DNA from: an uncultured Bacteroidia bacterium
GTDB taxonomy: Bacteria > Bacteroidota > Bacteroidia > Bacteroidales > UBA932
Assembly (NCBI GenBank): GCA_902785065.1
Contig: CACZXH010000002.1
Coordinates: 1 to 64,000 of the forward strand
Reading direction: 5' to 3'
Length of the DNA stretch: 64,000 nt
Of this stretch, positions 1 through 7,178 are shown piece after piece (positions within the stretch are counted from its first letter, which is position 1; each line of letters begins with the position of its first letter). The notes under the pieces are model-generated. The model did not search any database. It was not told the origin of the DNA and saw only the letters and a list, made by a program, of their open reading frames with translations. A program made the position numbers and the translations under genes.

Positions 1-669
1 GTTCTGGATCTCGCGGAACTTCGGGAAGGCGTCCTTCATGTCGCCCTGCTCGTCGACGAGGGCCTTCAGGTCCTCGATGATGGCCTGCTTCTTCACGAGA
101 TTGGCCTCGCGCTCGGCATCCAGCTGGCGGTTGTACTCCGCGCGCTCTTTCTTATACGTGTTGTAGAGGGACTTGAAACCGGCCTCGATCGCGGCAAACG
201 GGCTCACAGGCGCGCTCGTCAGCGGTTCGGTGGCGGCGATTTCCTCCACGGTATCGGCATCGGGTTCATCGACCGTCGCATCCTCGCCGGCCTCCGCCTT
301 TTCGCGGGACAGACGCTTGTAGAAGGCGGACTTGATGGCCTCGGCCTCCTTGGAACGCTTCATACGGTCAGCGCTTTCCGTCAATTCCTGGAACAGTCCG
401 GACAGTTCGGCAAGGGTTTTCTCGCCGAAGTTGACCACCGATTCCTTCGCCTCTTCCACGGCTTCCTTCACTTCCTCTTTCACTTCCTCCACGACCGATT
501 TCTCTTCCGCCTCCTCAGCGACTTCTTCCTTCGCCTCCTCAACAGCCTCTTCCACAACTTCTTCGACAACTTCTTCGACAACTTCTTCCACAGTCTCTTC
601 CACGGTTTCCTGGGACGCTTCCTGTGCTACATCTAAGGTCTCGTTGACGGTTTCGAGGACCTCAGGCAC
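1..669 (-). CDS. DUF349 domain-containing protein, N-terminal part (cut by window edge)
   Basis: The reading frame is open from about 669 to the window edge, giving 223 residues with no stop. The first ~65 residues are very acidic, dominated by VVEE-type repeats encoded by a 12-bp tandem DNA repeat. A charged helical region follows ([11 protein letters not shown]), then residues ~180-223 ([26 protein letters not shown]) resemble the start of a DUF349 helical repeat, a family of coiled proteins common in Bacteroidetes and without a settled function. No ATG lies in this frame near the 5' end; GTG at 669 is the best start, TTG at 681 the alternative. It diverges from trmD. The family call rests on the last ~45 residues only. 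Confidence 0.7.
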   Translation of the reverse strand, partial: MPEVLETVNETLDVAQEASQETVEETVEEVVEEVVEEVVEEAVEEAKEEVAEEAEEKSVVEEVKEEVKEAVEEAKESVVNFGEKTLAELSGLFQELTESADRMKRSKEAEAIKSAFYKRLSREKAEAGEDATVDEPDADTVEEIAATEPLTSAPVSPFAAIEAGFKSLYNTYKKERAEYNRQLDAEREANLVKKQAIIEDLKALVDEQGDMKDAFPKFREIQN

Positions 670-689
670 ATTTTTTCGACAATAAATAT

Positions 690-697
690 TACATTTG
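690..697 (+). promoter_or_regulatory. -7 box of the trmD promoter
   Basis: TACATTTG matches the Bacteroidetes TAnnTTTG -7 consensus and ends 20 bp before the trmD ATG, leaving a short leader. No convincing TTTG -33 box is present at the expected distance. Confidence 0.6.
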
Positions 698-717
698 CAG
701 GACCGAACCGAAAAAGC

Positions 718-1392
718 ATGCGCATCGATATCCTCACCGTCGTTCCGGAGCTCCTCGAGAGTCCGCTGAGCCATTCCATCCCGGGTCGGGCCGTCAAGAA
801 AGGCCTGGTGGAAATCCATGTCCATAACCTCCGCAAATACGGCCTCGGACCGCGCCTGACCGTGGACGACTACTGCTACGGCGGCGACGCCGGCATGGTG
901 ATGATGGTGGAACCCGTGTTCCGGATGATCGAGGAACTGAAAGCCGAAAGGGATTACGACGAGGTCATCTACATGGCCCCGGACGGCGAGATCCTGGACC
1001 AGGGCATCGCCAACGAACTGTCCCTCAAGGAGAACATTATCATACTGTGCGGCCACTACAAAGGGATAGACGAGCGCATCCGCGAACATCTCGTGACGCG
1101 GGAGATTTCCGTAGGCGACTTCGTGGTCAGCGGCGGCGAGATTCCGGCCGCCCTCCTCGCGGACAGCATCATCCGCCTGATCCCGGGCGTACTCACCGAC
1201 GAGACCTCCGCCCTCTCCGACTCTTTCCAGGACGGCCTGGTTTCCCCGCCCGTCTATACCCGCCCCGCCGAGTTCAACGGCTGGAAGGTTCCCGACGTCC
1301 TCCTCTCCGGCAATCCCAAGCTCATCCAGGCCTGGCAGGACGAACAGGCCCTCCAGCGGACGAAGGAACGCCGGCCCCATCTCATCGACTAA
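718..1392 (+). CDS. trmD: tRNA (guanine-N1-)-methyltransferase TrmD
   Basis: TrmD methylates N1 of G37 in tRNAs that read CNN-type codons, using S-adenosylmethionine, and prevents +1 frameshifting. The 224-residue protein shows the SPOUT-family trefoil-knot signatures: [10 protein letters not shown] (residues 112-121), [11 protein letters not shown] (131-141) and the DSFQDGL...PPVYTRP segment (168-183) that holds the catalytic aspartate region. Length is usual for the family. It is a single-gene unit here rather than the rpsP-rimM-trmD-rplS operon seen in many bacteria. A strong hairpin at 1412-1447 follows the stop codon and probably terminates it. Confidence 0.97.
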   Translation: MRIDILTVVPELLESPLSHSIPGRAVKKGLVEIHVHNLRKYGLGPRLTVDDYCYGGDAGMVMMVEPVFRMIEELKAERDYDEVIYMAPDGEILDQGIANELSLKENIIILCGHYKGIDERIREHLVTREISVGDFVVSGGEIPAALLADSIIRLIPGVLTDETSALSDSFQDGLVSPPVYTRPAEFNGWKVPDVLLSGNPKLIQAWQDEQALQRTKERRPHLID

Positions 1393-1404
1393 CCTGTTGG
1401 AATA

Positions 1405-1553
1405 CAGATAAAAGAATACGGCTCGCATCCCTGCGAGCCGTATTCTTGGTTAGTTAGTAGTGTATTCTTACTCAGAAGAAGGTTAATTGTACTGGTTAGA
1501 AGAAGCGTTTTGTCTTCTAAAAAGGGCCGTCCCGTCACGGGCCTACCTTTTTC
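1405..1553 (-). ncRNA. Candidate small RNA antiparallel to trmD, about 150 nt
   Basis: A perfect promoter (TTTG, 19 bp, TATCTTTG) at 1589-1559 points leftward into a gene-free stretch. Reading on the minus strand, the predicted RNA starts near 1553, folds a GC-rich hairpin framed by AAAAAGG and CCUUUUU, then has a CU-rich single-stranded part with two CUUCUUCU-type motifs next to AACC, and ends in a 15-bp stem followed by a U-rich tail. No credible ORF lies downstream of the predicted start site. I cannot match it to 6S, SRP or any named Bacteroidales RNA. The CU-rich motifs could pair with Shine-Dalgarno-like purine runs, but that is inference. Confidence 0.5.
1412..1447. terminator. Bidirectional terminator between trmD and the small RNA
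   Basis: A perfect 15-bp inverted repeat (AAGAATACGGCTCGC with its complement, 6-nt loop). On the minus strand it is followed by a U-rich tract (UUCUUUUAU), so it is the better terminator for the leftward small RNA, while also lying 20 bp after the trmD stop. Confidence 0.75.
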
Positions 1554-1558
1554 AAGGA

Positions 1559-1589
1559 CAAAGATACGCAAACTTTCTTTATCTGCAAA
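1559..1589 (-). promoter_or_regulatory. Promoter of the candidate small RNA
   Basis: On the minus strand TTTG (1589-1586), a 19-bp spacer, then TATCTTTG (1566-1559): an exact match to the Bacteroidetes primary-sigma promoter. No protein-coding gene starts downstream before the terminator. Confidence 0.7.
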
Positions 1590-1623
1590 TTTTTTTGAAT
1601 AAATATTTTATTATTAAAATAAT

Positions 1624-3825
1624 TTAGAAACTATAAGTAAGTTTTACCATAAGATTCCGGAGCGCCTGCGGGTACAATCCGGCCTCCACATACTCACTGC
1701 CTTCCCAGGCCCGGTAAACCCAAGCATAGGCATAATAGGCACGGTTCAGGAGGTTGTTCACGTACAGGGATAAGCCAAGGGAACCAGTCCGCAACGGAAT
1801 GGAATGCGACAAGGACAGGTCGGTCACAAACCAGGCCGGAATCGCGCGTCCCTCGTTCTGGGTATTGTCCCAATACTGCTTGCCAACATACTTGCCGCTC
1901 AAGGTCAACGAGAGCGGCTTCCACCATCCCCCGAAAGGAGACAGCGCGATGCGGCCCATACCCACCACGGACGGAGAAAGGAGCATGGTCGTGTTATCGT
2001 AGGTTTCCGTCTTGTAGCCCCCGTCCACCCAGTTTTCCAGATAGGCGGTAAAGGAACGCAGCTTGTTCGTGGACAGAGTCAGATTCGCATCGGCCCGGAG
2101 CCAGGACGCAGGCGTCCAGGCGGCCGCGAGTTCGATGCCCCGGCGCCAGCCCCGTCCCACGTTCTCCTTGATCGCATAGCCGGAATTGCTCAACTTGCCT
2201 GTCTCCAGGAGCATGTCCTTGTATTCCATCAGATATAGGTTGGCGGAAGCGGTGAACCGTTCTGCGGCGAACTGGTACCCGGCCTCTATGTCCAGCATCG
2301 ACTCGGGCCGGATGGGGATCATCTCGCCCTTGATGTTTTCCTTGATGTCGCTCTTGCCCGGCTCGCGGTGACCGACGGCGGCGGAAGCGTACAGCTTATG
2401 GGCGCCGAATTCGGCTGTCAAGCCCGCCCGGGGGTTGAAGAAATCCCATTTCTCGTGATAGTCGAGCGGAACGGAGCTTGCCTTGTCGTCCCGGCCCACC
2501 AGTGCGTAGCCGATATGCCGGTACTGGAGGTCCGCATAGGCAGTCAGCCACGGAAGCGGCTGGTACTCCGCGCGGAGGAACGCGCTCACTTCCTGCTTGG
2601 TGCCCGTATTCCGGTACCAGGTCTCGTCGCGGTTCATGGACGCATAATCATAATCCGGCCCCAGAAGGCGCGCCCACAGCATTTCTCCCCAATGTCCGCC
2701 GACATAGCGCGAGAGGTTCACTCCCCCGTTCACGCGCAGGTCTGCTCCTACATAGCGGAGTTCCGACTGCAGCACATACAGATTGTTGCCCATCCGCTTC
2801 CGGTAGATCATGTCGCTCTTTTTCTGGCCCTGCCACGCGGAGAAAGGATAGCCGAACTCGGCGAACTTCCGGCCCGTCTTGTAATACTCGTCGTAGCCGT
2901 CGCCGCGGGTATAGTCGGCCGTGTTGGCCCAGGTCAGGCGGTCCGTCAACCGGCGGGTGTAGTTCAGCTGGATATGGTGCTGGGCGTAGTTGTCGGTCTG
3001 GTTCGGGTAGTAGCAGGTTTTCCCGCTGTCGTCCACATATTCACCGGCGCCGTTGTACGTACGGTCCACGGCATACATCTCGGGTGAAATGCCGTCCCAG
3101 GTGATTCCGCTCCGCTGGTCCCCCATCAGATAAGTCAGCCGGAGGGAATTGCGTCCCTTGAGCCAGCCGATTACCCCGAAAAGCGAGGAGGATTCGACGC
3201 CGGCGTTCCGGATGTATCCGTCCGTCCTTCCGGCCGAGTACGCCAGGTTGAAATACAGGCCGGACGGCAGCAGGCCGGACATGCCGGATACCGTGGTGAG
3301 GACGGTCCCGTACGAACCCGCGGACAGTTCCCAGCGGAAGGCCGGATCGGGCGTGACGAAGGCCGTGTTCATATTGACGCTCGCCCCGAAGGCGCCGGCG
3401 CCGTTGGCCGACGTGCCCAGGCCGCGCTGGACCTGGACGCCGGACAGCAAGGCCGTCAGCGCGGGGATATTGACCCAGAACACCTCCTGGGATTCGGCAT
3501 CGTTAAGGGTGATGCCGTTCAGGGTCACATTGACCTGCGACCCCTTGGAGCCGCGGATGGTCATCGCCGAATTGCCCAGTCCGGTACCTCCTTCGTTGTA
3601 GGTCACCACGGACGGCAGCAGGTTCAGGGCCATCGGCAGGGATTGCATGGGACTGGCGGCGCGGAGGGCGTCCTTGCCCACATCGGTGTGTGTTACGGGG
3701 GTGTGTGCTCCGGCACGGGAAGCGGAAACGACGACTGAGTCCAGTCTTTCCTGCTTTTCAGGCTCCTGCGCACCTGCGCAGAAACACAAGACGGCGAATG
3801 CCGTCATCAATACGGTTTTTTTCAT
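1624..3825 (-). CDS. TonB-dependent outer-membrane receptor, probably for thiamine
   Basis: This 733-residue protein has a signal peptide (MKKTVLMTAFAVLCFCAGAQ), a TonB-box-like segment (DSVVVSASR, residues ~30-38), a plug domain with MTIRGSKGSQVNVTLNGI and RGLGTSANGAGAFG, and a long beta-barrel ending in an aromatic residue (LTYSF), all standard for outer-membrane TonB receptors of the BtuB/FepA group. Substrate is inferred from regulation: a TPP riboswitch lies immediately upstream and its 3' end contains the ribosome binding site. TPP-controlled TonB receptors in Bacteroides take up thiamine. No inner-membrane thiamine transporter or biosynthesis gene is adjacent, so the receptor stands alone. 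Confidence 0.9.
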   Translation of the reverse strand: MKKTVLMTAFAVLCFCAGAQEPEKQERLDSVVVSASRAGAHTPVTHTDVGKDALRAASPMQSLPMALNLLPSVVTYNEGGTGLGNSAMTIRGSKGSQVNVTLNGITLNDAESQEVFWVNIPALTALLSGVQVQRGLGTSANGAGAFGASVNMNTAFVTPDPAFRWELSAGSYGTVLTTVSGMSGLLPSGLYFNLAYSAGRTDGYIRNAGVESSSLFGVIGWLKGRNSLRLTYLMGDQRSGITWDGISPEMYAVDRTYNGAGEYVDDSGKTCYYPNQTDNYAQHHIQLNYTRRLTDRLTWANTADYTRGDGYDEYYKTGRKFAEFGYPFSAWQGQKKSDMIYRKRMGNNLYVLQSELRYVGADLRVNGGVNLSRYVGGHWGEMLWARLLGPDYDYASMNRDETWYRNTGTKQEVSAFLRAEYQPLPWLTAYADLQYRHIGYALVGRDDKASSVPLDYHEKWDFFNPRAGLTAEFGAHKLYASAAVGHREPGKSDIKENIKGEMIPIRPESMLDIEAGYQFAAERFTASANLYLMEYKDMLLETGKLSNSGYAIKENVGRGWRRGIELAAAWTPASWLRADANLTLSTNKLRSFTAYLENWVDGGYKTETYDNTTMLLSPSVVGMGRIALSPFGGWWKPLSLTLSGKYVGKQYWDNTQNEGRAIPAWFVTDLSLSHSIPLRTGSLGLSLYVNNLLNRAYYAYAWVYRAWEGSEYVEAGLYPQALRNLMVKLTYSF

Positions 3826-3828
3826 ATA

Positions 3829-3905
3829 CTTTCCTCCGGCGGTATGAACCGCATCAGGTTCACGGGTATGCTCTCAACCGGGCCGGACGGCCCGATACCC
3901 CGAGT
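3829..3905 (-). promoter_or_regulatory. TPP (thiamine pyrophosphate) riboswitch
   Basis: Reading the minus strand, the conserved TPP aptamer blocks occur in order: ACTCGGGGT, GGTTGAGAGCATACCC, GTGAACCTGATGCGG and ATACCGCCGGAGGAAAGT. The variable P3 stem is GGGCCGTCCGGCCC. The last block holds the GGAGG Shine-Dalgarno sequence and ends 3 nt before the receptor ATG, so ligand binding would directly hide the ribosome binding site; no separate terminator is needed. The 5' side begins at the stop codon of the upstream cyclotransferase gene. Confidence 0.93.
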
Positions 3906-3907
3906 TA

Positions 3908-4660
3908 CTATTTCTTAACCAGTTCTATTTCAAACATTTTCGGCCAGTACTTCCCGGTCAGGAAGATCCGGCCCTGTTTGTCCACGGCGATGCCGTTCAG
4001 GACATCCGTCTCGGCGGTCCGCTCCCGGTAAGGGAGCAGGCCCCGGCAGTCTATGGTCGCCTCCACCTTCCCGTCGGACGGGTCGATGATGACGATCGTG
4101 TCGGTGGTATAGACATTGGCCCATACCTTTCCGTCAATGTATTCCAGTTCGTTCAGGTAGCTCACCGACTTCCCGTCCATGGTCACCCGCAGGCGGCGTT
4201 CCACGTTCAGGTCGCCATCCATGAAAAACAGGAAAGCGCTGCCGTCGCTGGCAATGAGCTGCTTTCCATCCGTGGTGAGGCCCCAGCCTTCGCGGGGATA
4301 CGCGAGCGTCGCCTTATACTTCCGCGTGGCCGCGTCGTACAGGAAAACGAGGTTGTTCGTCCAGGTCAGGAGATACAGGTTGTCGCCGAAGAAGATGGAT
4401 CCCTCGATGAAATACTTCCGCGAGAAGTCCATCCGGGAGAGCGCTTCGCCCGTTTCCAGGTCCACGGTGCGGAAGGTGCTCTCGCCCCACTGGCCCGTGG
4501 ATTCGTACAGCGAATCGCCGTGGAAGAACAGGCCCTGGGTGTAGGAAGTGACGTCATGGGGATACTCCCGGACCACTTTCACCTTGTATTCCCGCACCTG
4601 GGTCGTACCGCAGGAAACCGCGGCGGCAAGGAGGCACGCTATGACCAAAAACTTTCTCAT
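3908..4660 (-). CDS. Glutaminyl-peptide cyclotransferase (glutamine cyclotransferase) lipoprotein
   Basis: The enzyme family converts N-terminal glutamine of peptides to pyroglutamate and folds as a five-bladed beta-propeller. The sequence shows YTQGLFFHGDSLYESTGQWGES, GEALSRMDFSRKYFIEGS, YPREGWGLTTDGKQL and LNELEYIDGKVWANV, the conserved blade motifs of PF05096. The N-terminus MRKFLVIACLLAAAVSC has a lipobox with the cysteine at residue 17, so the mature protein is probably lipid-anchored. ATG at 4660 is preferred; ATG at 4666 adds two residues. Longer readings of the frame run into RNase P RNA and are not real. About 250 residues, as expected. Confidence 0.9.
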   Translation of the reverse strand: MRKFLVIACLLAAAVSCGTTQVREYKVKVVREYPHDVTSYTQGLFFHGDSLYESTGQWGESTFRTVDLETGEALSRMDFSRKYFIEGSIFFGDNLYLLTWTNNLVFLYDAATRKYKATLAYPREGWGLTTDGKQLIASDGSAFLFFMDGDLNVERRLRVTMDGKSVSYLNELEYIDGKVWANVYTTDTIVIIDPSDGKVEATIDCRGLLPYRERTAETDVLNGIAVDKQGRIFLTGKYWPKMFEIELVKK

Positions 4661-4675
4661 TTCCATTCGAGACAA

Positions 4676-4683
4676 CAAAAATA
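4676..4683 (-). promoter_or_regulatory. -7 box of the cyclotransferase promoter
   Basis: TATTTTTG on the minus strand, ending 9-15 bp before the alternative start codons (4666, 4660). It overlaps the upstream part of the rnpB promoter on the other strand, so the two units diverge from a very compact region. Confidence 0.6.
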
Positions 4684-4695
4684 CAACTTTTTTCG

Positions 4696-4703
4696 TACCT
4701 TTG
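4696..4703 (+). promoter_or_regulatory. -7 box of the rnpB promoter
   Basis: TACCTTTG lies about 6 bp before the predicted 5' end of RNase P RNA, the spacing expected for TAnnTTTG promoters. The -33 region is weak. Confidence 0.65.
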
Positions 4704-4708
4704 CAACC

Positions 4709-5045
4709 GAAAAAGGTGGGACGATCTGCCGCGCCGTCATTCCGGGCTTGACCCGGAATCCCGGTGAGGAAAGTCCGCACAGGGCAGGGCGCCTGGCTGT
4801 GGAAAGCACAGAAGGGAGCAATCTTTTCCGTCCGTAACAGAGAACGACCGCCCGAAAGGGCAAGGGTGAAAACGCGGGGTAAGAGCCCACGACGCCGTGC
4901 GGCGACGTACGGCGGGTACGGCGGCAGGCCTGCAAGACCAAATATACCGGCAGATGAGGGCGGCCCGTCCGATGCCGGGGGGTAGGTTGCGAAGATAAAT
5001 GGCAGATTCAAAAACAGAAAGCGGCTTACGGCCCCGCCTTTAACC
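4709..5045 (+). ncRNA. rnpB: RNase P RNA (bacterial type A)
   Basis: Catalytic RNA that matures tRNA 5' ends. Diagnostic segments are GAGGAAAGTCCGCACAGGGCAG (4766 on, spanning the conserved P4-proximal core), ACAGAGAACGACCGCCC, GGGTAAGAGCCCACG, and near the 3' end ACAGAAAGCGGCTTACGG. P1 pairs AAAGGTGGG (4712-4720) with CCCGCCTTT (5033-5041); P2 pairs GATCTGCC (4723-4730) with GGCAGATT (5001-5008). The P3 hairpin (4737-4760) is an ATTCCGGG/CCCGGAAT stem closely resembling a dispersed repetitive palindrome found elsewhere in this window. Ends are estimated from P1 pairing and the promoter. Confidence 0.95.
4737..4760. repeat. REP-like palindrome inside RNase P RNA (P3)
   Basis: TCATTCCGGGCTTGACCCGG followed by AATC: an 8-bp stem with a CTTGA loop. 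It shares the pattern TCATT-Y-CG-R-GCTTG with the copies at 42102-42130 and 55005-55032, differing by compensatory stem changes. Confidence 0.55.
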
Positions 5046-5047
5046 AC

Positions 5048-5083
5048 AAGAGGACGATCCCGAAGGGCCGTCCTCTTTTCTTT
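5048..5083 (+). terminator. rnpB terminator
   Basis: AAGAGGACG...CGTCCTCTT hairpin with an inner CCC/GGG pairing and a GAA loop, followed by TTTTCTTT. It abuts the stop codon of ilvE on the opposite strand, so it separates two converging units. Confidence 0.85.
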
Positions 5084-6122
5084 ACACCTCCACGAACCGG
5101 CACCAGCCGTGCTCATCGGGGAATTCGCCGTCCTGGATGGCCCGGATACGCCTGTAGAGCGCCGTGGACTTCGGGCCCACTTCCCCATCGGGACAGTAGC
5201 GGAACTCGCGGGAAACTTCCGGCTCCTCGAGCACGGGTTTCATGTCGATGTGCGAGAGCGGGGTGATGACCACGGCGGTGCCGCAGCCGCCCACTTCCTC
5301 GAAGGTTTCCAGTTCCTCCAGCGGGACCGGCCGCTTCTCCACTTCCATGCCCAGGTCGACAGCCACCTGCTGCAGCGTCTTGTTCGTAATGGACGGAAGG
5401 ACGCTGTCGGAGAGCGGGGTGATGTACTTGTTCCCCTTGATGCCGAAGAAATTGGACGAGCCGAACTCGTCGACGAACTCGCGGGTGGAGGAATTCAGGT
5501 ACAGGAGCTCCGCATAGCCCTGCTCATGGGCGAATTTGTAGGGCTTGAAGGTGTTCGCGTAGTTCGCGCCGATCTTGTAGCTGCCGGAGCCCTTCGGCGC
5601 CGCCCGGTCATAATTGCCCGGAATCACGGCCGCGCAGGACTTCAGGTGCGCGCCGTAGTAGGAGCCCACCGGGGCGCACATGACGGCGAAAACGGCCTCC
5701 GGATACGGCACGAGCTGCATCTGGGGATGCATGCCCACCAGCAGCGGACGCAGGTACATCGAAGCGCCCAGGCCGTACGGCGGGAGGAACTCCATGTTGC
5801 CGCGGATGCAGGCCTCGCACATCTCGTAAAACATCTTTTCATCCGGGCAGGGCATGCCCAGGTAGTCGGCGGTCCGCTGCAGGCGGGCGGCGTTCTGATC
5901 GGGCCGGAACATAGCCACGCGACCGTCCTTCTGCCGGAAGGCCTTCAGGCCCTCGAAGCAGGAAATCGCGTAGTGGAACACCTGCGCGAAGGGATCGAAC
6001 GTGAAGGAGAAGGTCTCCGTCGATTCGGGTTTGGACCACTTGCCGTCCTTGAAATGCGAGACGACAACCGTGCGGGTCCGATAGGCGTCAAAGCCCAAAG
6101 TCTTCCAATCTATCTGTGCCAT
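5082..6122 (-). CDS. ilvE: Branched-chain-amino-acid aminotransferase
   Basis: Pyridoxal-phosphate enzyme that performs the last step of Leu, Ile and Val synthesis by transferring an amino group from glutamate to the 2-oxo acids. 346 residues of the class IV (BCAT II) type: FHYAISCFEGLKAFR and FRPDQNAARLQRTA near the N-terminus, MYLRPLLVG mid-protein, SGSYKIGANYA with the PLP-binding lysine, and EVGGCGTAVVITPLSHI near the C-terminus, the cofactor phosphate-binding loop. It is the last gene of the ten-gene ilv-leu operon, 6 bp after leuB, and converges on rnpB. Confidence 0.95.
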   Translation of the reverse strand: MAQIDWKTLGFDAYRTRTVVVSHFKDGKWSKPESTETFSFTFDPFAQVFHYAISCFEGLKAFRQKDGRVAMFRPDQNAARLQRTADYLGMPCPDEKMFYEMCEACIRGNMEFLPPYGLGASMYLRPLLVGMHPQMQLVPYPEAVFAVMCAPVGSYYGAHLKSCAAVIPGNYDRAAPKGSGSYKIGANYANTFKPYKFAHEQGYAELLYLNSSTREFVDEFGSSNFFGIKGNKYITPLSDSVLPSITNKTLQQVAVDLGMEVEKRPVPLEELETFEEVGGCGTAVVITPLSHIDMKPVLEEPEVSREFRYCPDGEVGPKSTALYRRIRAIQDGEFPDEHGWCRFVEV

Positions 6123-6128
6123 AATGTC

Positions 6129-7178
6129 TTAGATTTTCGATGCAATCCAATCGCCCACCGCGGAGGTGGAGCAGCTGCCGCCGAGGTCCTCGGTCGTAAC
6201 GCCGGCCTCCAGGGAGGCGGCGACGGCCTCGCGGATGGCCTTGCCCTCATCCATCAGGCCGAAGGCGTACTCGAACATCATCGCCGCCGACAGGATGGCC
6301 GCGACAGGGTTCGCGATATCCTTGCCGGCTGCCTGCGGATAGGAGCCGTGGATCGGCTCGAACAGGGAGGTGTGCTCGCCCACCGAAGCCGACGCCAGCA
6401 GGCCCATGGACCCGCTGATGCAACTGGCCTCGTCCGTGAGGATGTCGCCGAAGGTGTTCTCGGTCACGAGGACGTCGAAGAACTTCGGCCAGCGGATGAG
6501 CTGCATGGCGGCGTTGTCCACGAACATGTAGTCGACCTGGATATCCGGGTAGTTCGGCGCCATTTCCTGGGCAACCTGGCGCCACAGGCGGGAGGATTCC
6601 AGCACATTCGCCTTGTCCACGACCGTAAGATGCTTGCGGCGGCGTCCGGCGTACTCAAAGGCGAGCTTCAGGATGCGCTCCACCTCGGCACGGCTGTAAA
6701 TACAGGTATCATAGGCGGTGTTCCCATGGTCCTTCCGGCCTTTCTCGCCGAAGTACATGCCGCCGGTGAGTTCCCGGATGCACAGGAAATCGGCCCCATC
6801 CACGAGCTCGGTCTTCAGCGGGGACTTGTCCACCAGGGACTTGAAGGTCTCCACCGGACGGAGGTTCGCGTACAGGCCCAGCTGCTTCCGGATGGCCAGC
6901 AGGCCCTGTTCCGGGCGCACCTTGGCCGTGGGGTCGTTGTCGAACCGGGGGTCGCCCACCGCGCCGAAGAGGACGGCGTCGCTGTCCATGCACAAGGCGT
7001 GGGTTTCGGCCGGATAGGCGTCGCCGAAGCGGTCGATGGCGCAGGCGCCCACATAACCGTAGGTATAGGACACCTCATGTCCGAAGCGGGCGCAGACGGC
7101 GTCCACGACTTTGACGGCCTGGGCCACGACTTCCGGTCCGATGCCGTCGCCGGGCAGTTTTGCAATCTTGAGTCTCAT
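6129..7178 (-). CDS. leuB: 3-isopropylmalate dehydrogenase
   Basis: Oxidises and decarboxylates 3-isopropylmalate to 2-oxoisocaproate with NAD+, third step of leucine synthesis. 349 residues, normal length. Seen: [12 protein letters not shown] (N-terminus), [25 protein letters not shown], the catalytic YDT..Y region, [14 protein letters not shown] with the catalytic lysine, [20 protein letters not shown] (metal-binding aspartates) and [15 protein letters not shown] (NAD binding). Its start overlaps the end of leuA2 by 4 bp, so translation is probably coupled. Confidence 0.97.
   Translation of the reverse strand: MRLKIAKLPGDGIGPEVVAQAVKVVDAVCARFGHEVSYTYGYVGACAIDRFGDAYPAETHALCMDSDAVLFGAVGDPRFDNDPTAKVRPEQGLLAIRKQLGLYANLRPVETFKSLVDKSPLKTELVDGADFLCIRELTGGMYFGEKGRKDHGNTAYDTCIYSRAEVERILKLAFEYAGRRRKHLTVVDKANVLESSRLWRQVAQEMAPNYPDIQVDYMFVDNAAMQLIRWPKFFDVLVTENTFGDILTDEASCISGSMGLLASASVGEHTSLFEPIHGSYPQAAGKDIANPVAAILSAAMMFEYAFGLMDEGKAIREAVAASLEAGVTTEDLGGSCSTSAVGDWIASKI

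Noticed and set aside
332-685. Serine/threonine-rich plus-strand frame before trmD
   Set aside because: It is the antisense reading of the Glu/Val-rich repeat of the DUF349 gene.
1389-1571. A 60-codon minus-strand frame from TTG within the small RNA region
   Set aside because: Its start precedes the predicted transcription start, it has no ribosome binding site, and it runs through the terminator.
4667-5188. N-terminal extension of the glutamine cyclotransferase frame
   Set aside because: The extension translates RNase P RNA and its promoter in antisense; the lipoprotein signal starts at 4660.
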